64,000 bases of DNA from Rhizobium sp. NFR03 (lineage in GTDB: Bacteria; Pseudomonadota; Alphaproteobacteria; Rhizobiales; Rhizobiaceae): NCBI RefSeq assembly GCF_900111275.1, contig NZ_FOGR01000012.1:1-64000 (forward strand). The letters run 5' to 3'. Of this stretch, positions 56,355 to 64,000 are shown piece by piece (within the stretch, counting starts at the first letter, position 1; every line of letters begins with the position of its first letter). The position numbers and the translations under genes were made by a program. Below the pieces are notes generated by a model. The model was not told where the DNA came from. It saw only the letters and a list, made by a program, of their open reading frames with translations, and did no database searches.

Positions 56355-57017
56355 TCAAAGCTGTGCAGTCCAGTCGAAGTCGCGGAGATAGAGACCGATG
56401 GGATTGAGGCGGATGACGCCCTCGTCCTGAGGTGGCGTCAATGTCACGGTGGCGATCCCGCGGAAGCGGCGCGTGGCTGTCTCCTTGCCGCGGCGATCCC
56501 GCTCGAACTCAGTCCAATCGATCTGGTAGCTCTGGTTCGACAACGCGACGATGTTGTTGACCTCGATTGCCACTGTCGCGGTCTTCGCCTTTTCGAAGGG
56601 TGAATTCGAGCGAAACCACGCGTTGACCTTTTCGGTCGCGGGATCGGAGGTGCGCAACAGCCCATAGGTTCGGTCGATATATTGCTTCTGCACGACCGCA
56701 TCCGGTGTGACGGATCGGAAGTTCGACACGAAACTGCCGAGGGTAGCGCGCACCACGCGCGGATCGGCATACTCAATCTGCTGCGGGAAGCCGGCATTGA
56801 CTGATGTGCCGAGCTTGTGGACTTCGACGATATACGGGATCAGCTTGACCTGTGTGCTCTGGTAGAGCGCATAACCAAAGCCGACGACCGCCATGGTCAT
56901 TCCGGCTATGCCGACGACGCGCCACGCGGCTGCCGCTTTGACGTACGAGCCATAACGTTCGTTCCATTCGTTGCGCGCGGCGATGTAGGGATTATCTGGA
57001 ACATTCTGTCCGGCCAT
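56355..57017 (-). CDS. trbF: Conjugal transfer protein TrbF (VirB8 family)
   Basis: Product of 220 residues. One membrane helix ([20 protein letters not shown]) is followed by the VirB8/TrbF periplasmic domain ([20 protein letters not shown], ... [19 protein letters not shown]). It assembles the inner-membrane complex. Its stop and the trbG TTG overlap, so the genes are tightly packed. Confidence 0.93.
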   Translation of the reverse strand: MAGQNVPDNPYIAARNEWNERYGSYVKAAAAWRVVGIAGMTMAVVGFGYALYQSTQVKLIPYIVEVHKLGTSVNAGFPQQIEYADPRVVRATLGSFVSNFRSVTPDAVVQKQYIDRTYGLLRTSDPATEKVNAWFRSNSPFEKAKTATVAIEVNNIVALSNQSYQIDWTEFERDRRGKETATRRFRGIATVTLTPPQDEGVIRLNPIGLYLRDFDWTAQL

Positions 57018-57032
57018 TCTTTCAGCGTCCCG

Positions 57033-58223
57033 TCACTTGCTGTCGTTAATCGGTGGTGGTGGAGGCGTTGTGCCTGGCCGGCCGGATGGTTGATCGAGTT
57101 TGGCGTTGGCAAGGCCGAGCATCGATCCGGCATATGCGCCGGGCGAACCAATCGCCTTTTCCTTTGCTGCCGAGCCGACGGCACCAGCGGCTCCGCCGAT
57201 CCCGGCCTGCATGCCGCGCAGCGCCGCACTGGCAAGAGACGCGCCCCCTGCCCTTGCGGCACTGGCGGCCCCGAATCCTCTGTTGGCCGCGCCGATCGTT
57301 AGAAACCCGGCGCCGAGTGCAGCGGATGCGGCCTGCCCGCCATGACGAATGGCTTCCATGCCGCCGCCGACCGATGCGCCCTGGACCACGCCCTGTAAAA
57401 TGGGCGGCACATACATGGCGATGACGAAGACGACGACGGAGATACCGGCAATCGCCAGCGTCGTGATGAACTGTTCCGATGTCGCGGTGGGCGCCTCTGC
57501 CAGACCAAGAAGGATGTCCGAGCCGATCTTGGCGATCATCACCAGGGCCATCAGCTTCATACCGACGGAGAAGGCATAGACCAGATACTTGATCGCGAAG
57601 TCCTTGGTATGGGAGGAGCCACCGAGCCCAAGCATGATCATGCCGGCGAGCAGGCCGACATACATCTCGACCATGACGGCCACAAAGATCGCAGCGACCA
57701 GGCTAAACGACACGACGACCACTACCATGGCGAAGACGGCGGCGATCGCCAGTGCATTATCCTCCCAGAGACCGAACTTCGCCTGTTCCGACATCTTCGT
57801 TGCGACACGAATGCCGGCATCGAAGATGTTGGCGGGCGATGCCGAGCCGCCACCGGCGCCAATCTGATAGAGGCTGTCCACCACGGCCTTGGCGAAATCA
57901 GGTCCTCTGTCGAGGATGAAGGCAAACAGGCCGATGAACATGATGCGCTTGACGAGTTCGGCGAACCAGCTTTCGAGCGAGGCGGCGTTGATCGCCAGCC
58001 ATACGGCAGCGATCCCGACCTCGATGCCGGCGAGGATCCAGAACAACGAGCGGGCGGCATTCATCACCGTCGTCTCCCAGCCTTTTGCAGCGGTGACGAC
58101 GGAGTTTTCGAGTGTGGTCAGCATCTGGCCCTGTTGCGCCAGCGCGGGCGTGGTCGCCAGAAGAACGACCGCCATCGCGATAAACACCCGTTCGAGCGCG
58201 CGGGAAGAGGGAATGGCTACCAT
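57033..58223 (-). CDS. trbL: Conjugal transfer protein TrbL (VirB6 family)
   Basis: Product of 396 residues. A signal-like start (FIAMAVVLLATTPALAQQ), at least five further hydrophobic segments and an Ala/Gly-rich tail fit the polytopic channel protein TrbL. Its start overlaps the trbK end by seven bases. Confidence 0.92.
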   Translation of the reverse strand: MVAIPSSRALERVFIAMAVVLLATTPALAQQGQMLTTLENSVVTAAKGWETTVMNAARSLFWILAGIEVGIAAVWLAINAASLESWFAELVKRIMFIGLFAFILDRGPDFAKAVVDSLYQIGAGGGSASPANIFDAGIRVATKMSEQAKFGLWEDNALAIAAVFAMVVVVVSFSLVAAIFVAVMVEMYVGLLAGMIMLGLGGSSHTKDFAIKYLVYAFSVGMKLMALVMIAKIGSDILLGLAEAPTATSEQFITTLAIAGISVVVFVIAMYVPPILQGVVQGASVGGGMEAIRHGGQAASAALGAGFLTIGAANRGFGAASAARAGGASLASAALRGMQAGIGGAAGAVGSAAKEKAIGSPGAYAGSMLGLANAKLDQPSGRPGTTPPPPPINDSK

Positions 58224-58450
58224 CGAGGCTTCATCTCCTGGCCGCCGCGGATGTCGCGGCCGGAATTCCCGCCAAAGAACTCTTCGCGATGTCGGCGCTG
58301 TTCTTCATCGGAGGAAGAATTCGCTGCGGCCGTACCCGACCCTGAGACTGGCGCGGCTTGCGGTTGGACGATGATCCAGGTGATTGCGCTCGCACCGGCC
58401 GCGGAACCGATTGCGACGAGGGCAATAAAGAGGAACAGACGCGGGCTCAC
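58217..58450 (-). CDS. trbK: TrbK-like entry-exclusion protein
   Basis: Product of 77 residues with an N-terminal hydrophobic segment (LFLFIALVAIGSAAGASAIT). It is in the trbK position between trbJ (ATGA overlap) and trbL. TrbK normally blocks entry of related plasmids as a lipoprotein, but no cysteine is present here, so it should not be lipid-anchored. The tail GRDIRGGQEMKPRW closely resembles the end of TrbJ. Confidence 0.82.
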   Translation of the reverse strand: MSPRLFLFIALVAIGSAAGASAITWIIVQPQAAPVSGSGTAAANSSSDEEQRRHREEFFGGNSGRDIRGGQEMKPRW

Positions 58451-59028
58451 CAGCGCGGCTCCATGGTCTGGCCGCCCCTGATGTCACGCTCGGTTCCGCT
58501 GAAGAACTGTTCAAGCCGTGCTTGCGCCAGATCCTTTTGCGCCTGCTCGGACTGGTACCAGGTCCCCATCATTGTCATCTGCTGGGAAACCAGACCGCGC
58601 AGTTTCTGCATCTGGGCGACCTGCTGCGCTGCGATCCCGTGGCCGACCTGCAATGCCTTCATCTGGCCGTCGGCTGTTTCCGACATCGATCGCAGCGAGG
58701 ACATGGTATTCTCCTCACTGGAGAACTGTTCGGCCGTGAGATTGGCGGCCTTCAACGTGCCGGCAATCGTGTCGCGATTGGTGTCGGACCAGTTCTGATA
58801 GGTCGTGGAGAAGCTCGCGCCGTCAGGCAGGTTGCTCTTCATGTCGGCGAAGCTCTGGAAGCGCTGCTTCAGCACATCGTCGACGTTGCCCATGGAGAAG
58901 GCGACGCCCTGTCCCTGGTTGACGACGTTCTGGAGGTTCTTCAGATCGCTTTCGACCTGGCCCCATATGTGGTTTGGGAGCTGCGCGGTGTTCTGCAGCA
59001 TGTTCTTGTAGATGTTGAGCTGGTTTTA
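58447..59028 (-). pseudogene. trbJ: trbJ, 5' end missing, fused to oriT remnant
   Basis: From the junction the frame reads NQLNIYKNMLQNTAQLPNHI (first full codons only) and continues as a normal TrbJ/VirB5-type protein (QVESDLKNLQNVVNQGQGVA, ending ERDIRGGQTMEPRW). A TAA made by the oriT sequence lies immediately before it. The signal peptide and the first part of the protein are gone; about 190 residues are left of the roughly 255-270 usual for the family. A Met inside could start a shorter product, without export. Upstream genes trbE-D-C-B and traI are absent. Confidence 0.9.
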
Positions 59029-59047
59029 TACGTCGCTGATGCGACGT
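59026..59047. other. oriT remnant at the trbJ/traA2 junction
   Basis: TTATACG and the inverted repeat ACGTCGC-TGAT-GCGACGT (59030-59047) are identical to oriT at 15191-15212. The nic core (CCAAGGGCGCAA) is replaced by trbJ sequence, so the site should not be nicked. Confidence 0.88.
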
Positions 59048-59140
59048 GCTTGCTCACGGCCCTGGCGGGGCCGCCATAGGGTTGCCGCTCGACCTGGCTG
59101 CTCTTTGGGGACGAGGTTCGAACCGGGAGTGTCTTACGCC

Positions 59141-62100
59141 GTGGCCATCGCCCATTTCTCAGCCAGCATCGTCAGCCGCGGCGGCGGCCGCAGCGTGGTG
59201 CTGTCTGCGGCCTACCGGCACTGCGCGAAGATGGAATACGAGCGCGAGGCCCGTACCATCGACTACACGCGCAAACAGGGGCTCCTACACGAGGAGTTCG
59301 TCTTGCCTGCCGATGCCCCGAAATGGGTCCGCGCGATGATTGCCGACCGCTCTGTTGCCGGAGCTTCGGAAGCCTTCTGGAACAAGGTCGAGGCCTTCGA
59401 GAAGCGTTCCGACGCGCAACTCGCTCGCGACCTGACCATAGCGCTTCCAGTGGAGCTGTCGTCCGAGCAGAACATCGCCCTGGTGCGGGACTTCGTTGAT
59501 AAGCATATCCTGGCAAAAGGTATGGTCGCAGACTGGGTTTATCATGACAATCCCGGCAATCCGCATATCCATTTGATGACCACATTGCGCCCGCTGACGG
59601 AGGACGGGTTCGGGTCGAAGAAGGTTGCGGTCAATGGCGAGGACGGCCAGCCGGTCCGTACGAAGTCCGGGAAAATCCTGTATGAGCTCTGGGCCGGGTC
59701 GACGGATGACTTCAACGCCCTGCGCGATGGATGGTTCGAGCGGCTGAACCATCATCTGGCGTTTGGCGGAATCGATCTCCGTATCGACGGCCGTTCCTAC
59801 GAGAGGCAGGGTATCGACCTCGAACCGACGATCCATCTCGGCGTTGGCGCCAAGGCGATCGAGCGCAAGGCGCAGGAGCAGGGCGTCCGGCCAGAGCTCG
59901 AACGAATCGAACTGAACGAACAGCGGCGGTCGGAAAACACCCGCCGCATTCTGAACAATCCAGCCACCGTGCTCGACCTGATCACGCGAGAGAAGAGCGT
60001 CTTCGATGGACGCGATGTCGCCAAGGTTCTGCATCGCTATGTCGATGATCCGGCTGTCTTCCAGCAGCTGATGTTGCGCATCATGCTGAACCCGGAAGTT
60101 TTGCGTTTGCAGCGCGACACGATCGAGTTTGCGACCGGAGAAAAAATACCCGCCCGTTATTCGACCCGGGCGATGATCCGGCTGGAAGCGACGATGGTGC
60201 GACAGGCGTTGTGGCTGTCGAACCGGGACGGTCACGCTGTCTCTGGCGCTGCTCTGGACGCAACGTTCCGGCGGCATGAGCGGTTGTCTGAGGAGCAGAA
60301 AGCGGCGATCGAGCGGATCGCCGGATCCGTGAGGATCGCGGCCGTGGTTGGACGCGCGGGCGCCGGCAAGACCACGATGACGAAAGCTGCCCGCGAAGCG
60401 TGGGAACTGGCCGGATACCGCGTTCTCGGCGGTGCGCTTGCCGGCAAGGCGGCCGAGGGGCTGGAGAAGGAAGCCGGCATCGAGAGCCGGACGCTAGCGT
60501 CATGGGAGCTGCGCTGGAACCACGGCCGAGACGTTGTGGACGACAAGACGATCTTCGTCATGGACGAGGCCGGCATGGTGGCCTCGAAACAGATGGCCGG
60601 CTTTGTCGATGCCGTCGTCAGGGCAGGCGCCAAGATCGTGCTGGTCGGCGATCCCGAACAGCTCCAGCCGATCGAGGCGGGTGCTGCCTTCCGCGCCATC
60701 GTCGACCGCATCGGTTATGCCGAACTCGAGACGATCTATCGCCAGCGCGAGGACTGGATGCGCAAGGCATCACTCGATCTGGCCCGGGGCAATGTGGAAA
60801 AGGCGCTGACCGCCTATGATGCCAATACCAGGATCACGGGAACGCGCCTCAAGGCCGAGGCGGTCGAGCGACTGATCGGGGACTGGAATCACGATTACGA
60901 TCAGACGAAGACAACGCTGATCCTCGCGCATCTGCGTCGTGACGTTCGGATGCTGAACATTATGGCCCGCGAAAAACTCGTCGAACGCGGCATTGTCGGG
61001 GAGGGCCATGTCTTTAAAACGGCTGACGGTGTCAGGCAGTTCGACGCGGGCGACCAGATCGTTTTCCTGAAGAACGAAGGTTCACTCGGCGTCAAGAACG
61101 GCATGATCGCGCACGTCATTGAGGCCGCACCAAACAGGATCGTTGCTGTCGTCGGAGAGGGTGATCAGCGCCGGCAGGTCATCGTCGAGCAACGCTTCTA
61201 CAGCAATCTCGATCATGGCTACGCCACCACGATCCATAAAAGCCAAGGCGCGACCGTCGACCGTGTGAAGGTGTTGGCGAGCCTCTCGCTGGACCGGCAT
61301 CTGACTTATGTGGCGATGACCCGCCATCGCGAGGATTTGCAGCTTTACTACGGCCACCGGTCTTTCGCCTTTAACGGCGGCCTGGCCAAGGTACTCTCCC
61401 GTAAGAATGCCAAGGAGACCACGCTCGATTACGAGCGAGGAAAGCTTTACCGCGAGGCGCTGCGGTTTGCGGAAAGTCGCGGCCTCAACATCGTCCAGGT
61501 GGCCCGCACGATTGCGCGCGACCGGCTCGACTGGACACTGCGACAGAAGACGAAACTGGTCGATCTCGGCCAGCGCCTTGCCGTCTTTGCAGAGCGTCTC
61601 GGTCTGCACCACCCCTTAAAAACCCAAACGATGAAGGAGGCCGCGCCGATGGTTGCAGGCATCAAGACATTCCCCGGTTCTGTTGCCGATACGGTGGAGC
61701 AAAAGCTCGACACTGATCCAGCCCTTAGGAAACAATGGGAAGAGGTCTCGACCCGCTTCGCTTATGTGTTCGCCGATCCCGAGACCGCATTCCGGGCGAT
61801 CAACTTCGATGCGGTGCTAGTGGATAAGGAAACGGCCAAGCTGGTGCTTCAGACGCTGACGACCGCCCCGGCGTCAATCGGACCACTGAAGGGCAAGACC
61901 GGCATTCTTGCCAGCAAGACTGAGCGCGAGGACCGTCGCGTTGCAGACCTAAATATTCCGGCCCTGAAGCGCGATCTTGAGCAGTATCTGAGGATGCGCG
62001 AGACCGCCGTGCAGCGGCTGCAGGCTGACGAGAAGGTATTGCGTCAGCGCGTGTCGATCAACATCCCGGCATTGTCGCCGGCAGCACATGTGGTGCTGAA

Positions 62101-62443
62101 GCGCGTGCGTGATGCGATCGACCGCAACGATCTGCCGGCGGCCATGGCCTATGCACTGAGCAATCGGGAAACCAGGCTGGAAATTGACGGGTTCAACCAA
62201 GCCGTCACCGAACGCTTCGGCGAGCGAACCATGCTCACCAATGCCGCGCGCGAACCCTCGGGAAAGCTCTTCGACAGACTCTCAGACGGGATGCAGCCCG
62301 AGCAGAAAGAGCGTCTGAAGGAAGCCTGGCCGATCATGCGCACGTCCCAGCAGCTCGCCGCTCACGAGCGCACCGTCCAGACCCTGCGTCAGGCCGAAGA
62401 TTTGCGGCTCGCCCAGCGCCAGACGCCGGTGATGAAGCAATGA
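59141..62443 (+). CDS. traA: Conjugative relaxase/helicase TraA, copy 2
   Basis: Product of 1,100 residues from the GTG at 59141 ([20 protein letters not shown]); the open frame reaches back to 59012 through the oriT remnant. Exactly as long as copy 1 and collinear by eye, with many substitutions (for example [20 protein letters not shown] in place of [20 protein letters not shown]). All motifs are kept: [42 protein letters not shown]. It looks intact. No tra box is seen in front, and only half an oriT. traF2 overlaps its stop. Confidence 0.95.
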   Translation: MAIAHFSASIVSRGGGRSVVLSAAYRHCAKMEYEREARTIDYTRKQGLLHEEFVLPADAPKWVRAMIADRSVAGASEAFWNKVEAFEKRSDAQLARDLTIALPVELSSEQNIALVRDFVDKHILAKGMVADWVYHDNPGNPHIHLMTTLRPLTEDGFGSKKVAVNGEDGQPVRTKSGKILYELWAGSTDDFNALRDGWFERLNHHLAFGGIDLRIDGRSYERQGIDLEPTIHLGVGAKAIERKAQEQGVRPELERIELNEQRRSENTRRILNNPATVLDLITREKSVFDGRDVAKVLHRYVDDPAVFQQLMLRIMLNPEVLRLQRDTIEFATGEKIPARYSTRAMIRLEATMVRQALWLSNRDGHAVSGAALDATFRRHERLSEEQKAAIERIAGSVRIAAVVGRAGAGKTTMTKAAREAWELAGYRVLGGALAGKAAEGLEKEAGIESRTLASWELRWNHGRDVVDDKTIFVMDEAGMVASKQMAGFVDAVVRAGAKIVLVGDPEQLQPIEAGAAFRAIVDRIGYAELETIYRQREDWMRKASLDLARGNVEKALTAYDANTRITGTRLKAEAVERLIGDWNHDYDQTKTTLILAHLRRDVRMLNIMAREKLVERGIVGEGHVFKTADGVRQFDAGDQIVFLKNEGSLGVKNGMIAHVIEAAPNRIVAVVGEGDQRRQVIVEQRFYSNLDHGYATTIHKSQGATVDRVKVLASLSLDRHLTYVAMTRHREDLQLYYGHRSFAFNGGLAKVLSRKNAKETTLDYERGKLYREALRFAESRGLNIVQVARTIARDRLDWTLRQKTKLVDLGQRLAVFAERLGLHHPLKTQTMKEAAPMVAGIKTFPGSVADTVEQKLDTDPALRKQWEEVSTRFAYVFADPETAFRAINFDAVLVDKETAKLVLQTLTTAPASIGPLKGKTGILASKTEREDRRVADLNIPALKRDLEQYLRMRETAVQRLQADEKVLRQRVSINIPALSPAAHVVLKRVRDAIDRNDLPAAMAYALSNRETRLEIDGFNQAVTERFGERTMLTNAAREPSGKLFDRLSDGMQPEQKERLKEAWPIMRTSQQLAAHERTVQTLRQAEDLRLAQRQTPVMKQ

Positions 62444-62967
62444 GGCGGCGGCTTCTCCTGTTCCTGGCCGGCCTGGGCGGGATGATCGCCGCTCTGGCGG
62501 CAATCGCGTACTTCGGCGGCTTTCGATTGAACCTGACGCCGAGCGAGCCGCTTGGGCTCTGGCGTATCATGGCCCTGCAGCGTCCGGTCGAGGTCGGGGA
62601 TCTCGTGTTTATCTGCCCACCGCCGACCGCGTCATTCGAGGAGGTACGCCGCCGCGGCTATGTCAGGCGTGGCCTCTGCCCCAGTGGCTTTGCGCCGCTG
62701 ATCAAGACAGTGGCGGCACTTCCCGGACAGCACATCGAGATCGGCGCGAATGTCACTGTCGACGGCAAGCCTCTCGCCTCATCGATCGTTCGAACGAGCG
62801 ATGGCGAGGGCAGGCCGATCACACCGTTCAAAACCGGCATCGTGCCACTGAGAAATCTGTTCCTTCACTCATCCTTTGCGAGCTCCTATGATAGTCGGTA
62901 TTTTGGACCGATTCCCGACACTGGCCTTCTCGGCCTGGCGCGGCCGGTCCTCACTTTCGAACCGTAA
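62440..62967 (+). CDS. traF: Conjugative signal peptidase TraF, copy 2
   Basis: Product of 175 residues. Membrane start ([20 protein letters not shown]), S26 box [12 protein letters not shown] (Ser35), [15 protein letters not shown] (Lys89), ending [20 protein letters not shown]. One residue shorter than copy 1 and clearly diverged. The gene overlaps traA2 by four bases, and traB2 starts within it. Confidence 0.93.
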   Translation: MRRRLLLFLAGLGGMIAALAAIAYFGGFRLNLTPSEPLGLWRIMALQRPVEVGDLVFICPPPTASFEEVRRRGYVRRGLCPSGFAPLIKTVAALPGQHIEIGANVTVDGKPLASSIVRTSDGEGRPITPFKTGIVPLRNLFLHSSFASSYDSRYFGPIPDTGLLGLARPVLTFEP

Positions 62968-64000
62968 TTGGCAGCTAACCTGCCTGCTCATCGCCGCATC
63001 TGTCGCCTGCGGCTGGATAGCCTGGAGCGGTCATGTCCTAACCCTTCCGGTCGCTGTGTTGTTTCCGGCGCTCTGGGGGATGTCGCCGGCGCGGCTGACG
63101 GCGTTGCTCGTGTCGGCCGGATATTTTTTAGGCGCCTCGCGTGGGCTGCCGCAGGGCGTCGCCAACTTCTATGCCGCCGATCTCTGGCCTGGGCTTCTGC
63201 TCTGGACAGCTGCTTCGCTCTCCTTCACCGGCGTGCATGCGGCGCTCTGGAAGCGTCGACCAGAAGGCAAGTCTCCTGGAGTATGTCGAACGGGAATGGC
63301 AATGGTGGCGCGCTATCTGGCGGCGGCGATGCTCTTAGGCCTGCCGCCCCTCGGCATAACTGGCTGGGCGCATCCGCTCACCGCTACTGGCGTGCTATTT
63401 CCGGGATGGGGATGGTGGGGGCTGGTCGCGATGACAGCCGGCCTCGCGATGATGACGTCGCGATATTGGCCGGCTGTCGCCATCGCCCTGGGAGGATTCT
63501 GGCTCTGGTCCGCCGCTATGTGGACATCACCGAATCTACCCGAGGGATGGAAGAGCGTCGACCTCGAACACGGCGCGAGCCTCGGACGAGACGGCTCGCT
63601 TGACTATCACCGTGACCTGATCGCAACGGTGCGCGCGGCTGCAGGAGAGAAAACCCGGTTCATCGTTCTTCCTGAAAGTGCACTGGGCTTCTGGACGCCG
63701 ACCGTGGCGAGACTTTGGCAACAAGGCTTGCGAGCCTCGGAGCTCACTGTGATCGCCGGCGCGGCTGTCATCGACCCGGGCGGCTACGACAATGTCATGG
63801 TTGCGATTTCGGCTGACGAGGCACGAATTCTCTATCGCCAACGCATGCCGATCCCGGTGTCCATGTGGCAGCCTTGGCGGGCATGGACCGGGCAGGGTGG
63901 AGGAGCCCGCGCAAACCTTTTCGGCAATCCAGTTGTGCAAAGCGACGGCCAGAAGCTCGGCGTGCTGATCTGCTACGAACAGCTTCTCCTCTGGCCGGTC
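62888..64000 (+). CDS. traB: Conjugal transfer protein TraB, copy 2 (runs off the right edge)
   Basis: From the ATG at 62888 the frame is open for 371 codons to the window end. It begins [20 protein letters not shown], has the membrane part ([20 protein letters not shown]) and the nitrilase-like residues [11 protein letters not shown] and [11 protein letters not shown], all aligned with TraB copy 1. Roughly 50 codons should be missing. A plus-strand frame starting at 62968 is a shadow. Confidence 0.92.
   Translation, partial: MIVGILDRFPTLAFSAWRGRSSLSNRNWQLTCLLIAASVACGWIAWSGHVLTLPVAVLFPALWGMSPARLTALLVSAGYFLGASRGLPQGVANFYAADLWPGLLLWTAASLSFTGVHAALWKRRPEGKSPGVCRTGMAMVARYLAAAMLLGLPPLGITGWAHPLTATGVLFPGWGWWGLVAMTAGLAMMTSRYWPAVAIALGGFWLWSAAMWTSPNLPEGWKSVDLEHGASLGRDGSLDYHRDLIATVRAAAGEKTRFIVLPESALGFWTPTVARLWQQGLRASELTVIAGAAVIDPGGYDNVMVAISADEARILYRQRMPIPVSMWQPWRAWTGQGGGARANLFGNPVVQSDGQKLGVLICYEQLLLWPV

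Noticed and set aside
59285-60277. Minus-strand frame of 330 codons in traA2
   Set aside because: Antisense shadow; the matching shadow in traA1 is broken up, as expected for a non-gene.
62968-63603. Plus-strand frame of 211 codons after traF2
   Set aside because: The true gene is traB2 from 62888 in another frame, matching TraB copy 1.
1-64000. CRISPR arrays, tRNA genes, rRNA genes, intact insertion sequences, repABC
   Set aside because: Looked for and not seen: no regularly spaced repeats, no cloverleaf with TTCGAATC-type arm, no complete transposase, no Rep proteins.

Overview
This window looks like part of a large conjugative plasmid from the Rhizobiaceae (Agrobacterium/Rhizobium/Sinorhizobium type). 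The evidence is a Ti/Sym-type Dtr module (traG-traD-traC, oriT, traA-traF-traB-traH), a TraR/TraM quorum pair with 18-bp palindromic tra boxes, a Ti-type trbJ-I mating-pair operon, rhizobial plasmid genes (DUF736, WGR, thermonuclease), and GC-rich codon use throughout. No rRNA, tRNA, CRISPR array or intact insertion sequence was seen.

Layout. (1) 1-10.6 kb is accessory DNA of small redox and regulatory units: a partial AraC regulator, SDRs, an alpha/beta hydrolase, an MBL-fold protein, an MDR oxidoreductase, two SnoaL-like proteins, LysR, LysE/DUF2000 and Lrp. It also holds remnants of a TetR and an SDR gene. (2) 10.9-22.3 kb is the first transfer region. A DUF736 gene broken by one amber codon and a frameshifted thermonuclease lie beside HU, WGR and traG/D/C. 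These are followed by oriT and traA/F/B/H, a structured intergenic RNA candidate, traM and a convergent traR. (3) 22.4-53.5 kb is a large catabolic region. It has three IclR regulators, a sugar-type ABC importer, two Gfo/Idh/MocA oxidoreductases, two AroE-like dehydrogenases, three TIM-barrel isomerase/epimerases, and DapA-like and FAH-like enzymes. It also has an aldo/keto reductase, SMP-30, a type-B carboxylesterase, ribokinase, a cytoplasmic FG-GAP propeller protein, two similar SDRs, and two cytochromes P450 with their own ferredoxin and reductase. (4) 53.7-64 kb is trbI-H-G-F-L-K and a 5'-truncated trbJ, fused at oriT to a second, diverged traA-traF-traB set that runs off the window.

How it works together. 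In region 3 imported sugar- or cyclitol-like compounds would be oxidised (Gfo/Idh, AroE-like, SDR, AKR), isomerised (TIM barrels) and cleaved (DapA-like lyase, FAH-like hydratase), with P450s removing or adding groups first. A recurring 13-bp palindrome, GGAA-N5-TTCC, lies in or beside core promoters of the importer, esterase, IclR2/Gfo-Idh, P450 and SDR genes, which suggests one IclR regulon. The substrate cannot be read from the sequence.

The strongest structural observation is the trbJ-oriT-traA2 junction near 59,026. The breakpoint lies about four bases from the predicted nic site. It removes traI, trbB-E, the nic core and the tra box, so the second relaxase module appears detached from TraR control and the TraR here has no synthase gene in view.
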